Assembly: GCA_949361645.1 (NCBI GenBank)
Contig: OX442434.1
Coordinates: 62,001 to 126,000, forward strand
Direction of reading: 5' to 3'
DNA from: Spongilla lacustris
Taxonomy: Eukaryota > Porifera > Demospongiae > Spongillida > Spongillidae
DNA: 64,000 nucleotides
The position numbers were made by a program, and so were the translations under genes. Of the stretch, positions 59,348 to 64,000 are shown piece by piece. Position 1 is the stretch's first letter. The number at the start of each line of letters is the position of its first letter. The notes under the pieces were generated by a model. The model worked only from the letters and a program-made list of their open reading frames with translations. It was not told the origin of the DNA and made no database searches.

Positions 59348-61611
59348 ATGAAGAAAAAGGTAATCGTCGTGTACATGCACACCAGGACATCACCGCTTTC
59401 CACGCAGGTGCTTTTAATGGGCCAAGGCGGAAGCGGTAAGACAAGTATGAGATCCATTATATTTGCTAACTACGTCGCTAGAGACACCAGCCGCCTCCAA
59501 GCCACAAGTGAGTGGAAACATTGCTTCTGGCCGTCAAAGTGGTTTCCAAGGCTATACGAGTACATGCATTGCATAGTGATGTAGGAAAGTGGATATAAAG
59601 AAGGGGGGGAGATGGTTGGGGGCGGTGTCTCTCAATTTCGTTCCACTATGTTTTAACGTATAATATCTAAAACAATACTCTGCCAATGCAATGTAACACT
59701 TCTTATTCTAAACCACCAATGCTTATGTGCCCCTTGCTCCCCCCTCTCCCTCACTTCCTCAACCACTTCACTCTCTCTGTATAGTCGATGTGGAACATTC
59801 ACATATTCGTTTCCTTGGTAACCTGGTGTTACATCTTTGGGACTGTGGAGGGTAAGGTACTATTTATATTTGTGTACATGGTTACCTTAAGACACACACA
59901 TACATGCTAACACATGCACACAACAACAACTGTGATGTACTGGCTACTGTAGGCAAGATGCCTTTATGGGCAGTTACTTCACAAGTCAGAGAGACAATGT
60001 GTTCAAGAATGTTGAGGTTCTGATATATGTGTTTGATGTGGAGAGTCGTGAAGTGGAGAAAGACATGCACTACTACCAGTCCTGCCTGGAGGCCATCATG
60101 CAGAACTCTCCTGATGCCCAAGTGTTCTGTCTGATCCACAAGATGGACCTCATACCAGAGGATCAGAGACAAGTGGTAAGGCCCCCTGGTCATTAGTTGG
60201 CTATTTCCTTATCATGCATTTGTGTACTACAGGTATTTGGAAGTAAGATGTCTGAATTGCAGAAACGATCATTGCCATATAAGTTCACATGTTTTCAGAC
60301 ATCTATCTGGGATGAAACCTTATACAGGGTAAACAAAGCAACCCTGTTGTTCATTACAGACTCGACTTGGAGAGGTTGTTTGCTTACTTACTGATGCAAC
60401 TCAATTTAGATACAAAGAATATTGAAGTACTGCCCCGGTATAACTAAGCCTTTTGCTTTGGGGTGTGAGAGATTATCACTGTAACCAAAACTATGGTCTG
60501 GGTACCTTTGCTCTATAATCTCAGAGAGATTCAATGTTGCCATGATCACATGCCGCTGGTACACTGTACTGTTTGTTTGCACATCCTTAGTATAATGGCA
60601 TCATTCGGCAATGATGTCTGCAAATTGATTTTATAGGTGGTCATATTGCAGTTGTAAAATCCTAAAAATAATATTGCAATCAGTTAGTTTGAGTTGTAAT
60701 CATGTTGAGTGATCTCGTGGTAGGCGTGGTCTGAAATTGTTCGTACACTGGTACCAAACATTAGCCACCTACAAACACATCTGGACAGCTTTTCAAGTGT
60801 GTTGGATGCTGATGAGATACTTCTCTTTGAAAAGGCCACATTTCTTGTGAGTCATATATCATGATGATGTAGGTGATATGAGAGCACGTGTCTCTTGACT
60901 TGACACACAGGTTATAGCACATTCAGTCTGTCGTCAGCATAATGATATTCATCGCTTTGAGAAAATCAGCAATATTGTTAAACAGTTTAAGCTAAGCTGC
61001 AGGTCAGTGCAGTCCCCAGGCCCACATGTGTTATGTGTTGGGTATGACCATCTGAAATGTCTATAGCATGCTAATATTGTTGTACTGTTTCCTGCACACA
61101 GTAAACTACAGGCACAGTTCCATAGCATGGAAGTGAGAAACTCAACCTTTGCTGCATTCATCGACTCCTTCACTGCCAACACTTACGTTATGGTCATCAT
61201 ATCAGATTCTTCAATACGTAAGTGAAAGTGCATGCAGGTAGTGACCAGTCCCCAGTCTAACACATACACATGTACACTTGCTCACATACAGCATCGGCAG
61301 CCACTCTGCTGAACATCCAGAACGCAAGAAAACACTTTGAAAAGCTAGAGCAATTTGAGAGTGGATTTATAAGTAGTGTGGTAGGCCTACCAGGCTAGTA
61401 GGCTAGTTTGTGGTGATATTGACATGTACATAGGAATGTGTGTTTGTTCCATTGGTGCGTGCATGCAATTGCGTGATGTGTGAAATGTGTTATGAAAATT
61501 GATCACTATTTGGCTGTCCTGAAGAACGTCGATCACAAATATTATTCTTTTATGTCATCATAGCATGGGACACCTGTAAGAAGTGTAATGACAAAGGATA
61601 AGGTGAGCTAG
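59348..61611 (+). CDS. RRAGA: RagA/B-type small GTPase, copy 1
   Basis: Ten exons: 59348-59359, 59408-59507, 59785-59851, 59953-60175, 60233-60328, 60724-60846, 60911-61002, 61102-61217, 61292-61380, 61564-61611. This gives 321 aa (human RagA 313). Walker A is GQGGSGKTS (aa 9-17) and switch II is LWDCGGQDAFM. HKMD (122-125) is the guanine-specificity motif, and the C-terminal roadblock-type half includes [15 protein letters not shown] and [10 protein letters not shown]. Rag A/B pairs with Rag C/D on lysosomes, via Ragulator, to bring mTORC1 there when amino acids are present. The usual Lys after the first Gly of the P-loop is Gln here, and LHLWD replaces LNLWD. The first coding exon is only 12 nt. 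A near-identical copy follows 545 bp downstream. Confidence 0.93.
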
Positions 61612-61659
61612 CCTGCACACCAAGCACTGCAGATACAGCCACACTGCTTTCAGGATTCC

Positions 61660-61755
61660 CCTTCCCCCCCCCCCCCCCCCCCCCCCCCCCATCAGAGCTG
61701 TTCTATCTTAGTTATCAGCATTGCTGGTGGGGAGGTGGGGGGGGGGGGGCTTGAA
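61660..61755. repeat. Poly-C run facing poly-G run
   Basis: About 26 C at 61666-61691 and about 12 G at 61738-61750, some 45 bp apart, between the two Rag copies. They could pair as a hairpin or form i-motif/G-quadruplex structures. Confidence 0.8.
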
Positions 61756-62156
61756 ATGAAATTTCAAGATACAAAAGATCAGGTCACTCCACAGCCTCTG
61801 CCCTCTATAGCTTGCCACTGGACTACGGCATAATTTTAAAGTTTAATAGAAGCTGCAGACCATTACAATGAGCTTCAAGACCCTGCCAAGGATGTACTAG
61901 TACATGTAGTCTAGAACGGGACTCAAATACTGTATGGCTGTCCTGCATATGTTAGAATACTAGTCTTCAATTGTTCTAGCTAGCTAGCACGCTGGACGAA
62001 CTCATTGTTCTTCATGGTGAACAGAAAAGCAAACAGAACATATAGTTTATGCTTTTTGTAATAGGTGGCTGTGCACGTGACTAGATAAATATCTTATAAT
62101 TTTTATAAATTCGTCACATGACAGTTAAGTTACAATCTTCTTGGCTGTAGGCTGCA

Positions 62157-64000
<1,844 letters not shown>

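Overview
The window reads as nuclear DNA from an early-branching animal, most likely a demosponge. The reasons are small multi-exon genes of metazoan families (a myotubularin phosphatase, a tau-tubulin kinase, NudC, calcipressin/RCAN, RagA-type GTPases), mostly short GT-AG introns, very tight gene spacing, and a dense load of tandem repeats and short inverted-repeat DNA elements. The sponge assignment is inference; the eukaryotic and metazoan character is well supported.

Positions 1-27300 are repeat-dominated. They hold a roughly 960-bp tandem satellite (1-3960), several inverted-repeat elements, one nearly complete but broken Ty3/Gypsy LTR retrotransposon with intact 4-bp target duplication (7986-13317), a BED-type transposase fragment, minisatellites, and a (GT)n tract. 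I found no intact host gene there. A decayed kinesin-20-like fragment lies at 27408-27967.

Positions 28400-63999 are gene-dense. Reading splice sites and phases by eye gave these models: a 22-exon minus-strand gene for a C2 / PH-GRAM / myotubularin phosphatase / FYVE protein (28424-43710, 981 aa); a two-exon tau-tubulin kinase (44130-45694, 476 aa); a 14-exon NudC (45821-55128, 320 aa); a nine-exon coiled-coil protein on the minus strand (55645-57287, 296 aa); a four-exon calcipressin (57365-58976, 212 aa); and two tandem RagA/B-type GTPase genes (59348-61611 complete, 321 aa; 62157-64000 running off the window). Two gene pairs are divergent over very short shared promoters (419 bp and 77 bp). 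The NudC intron 4 carries a 3.7-kb array of a 24-bp repeat.

Functionally, the myotubularin acts on 3-phosphoinositides of endosomes and the Rag GTPases act at the lysosome in amino-acid signalling, so two endolysosomal functions sit in one cluster. NudC is a dynein/HSP90 co-chaperone, and calcipressin inhibits calcineurin. CACGTG E-boxes lie just upstream of four transcription starts in the cluster. The most unusual items are the C2-headed myotubularin architecture, the patchwork gene conversion between the Rag copies, an 11-nt microexon inside the FYVE zinc finger, and several families of foldback elements, one with a clean 9-bp target duplication.
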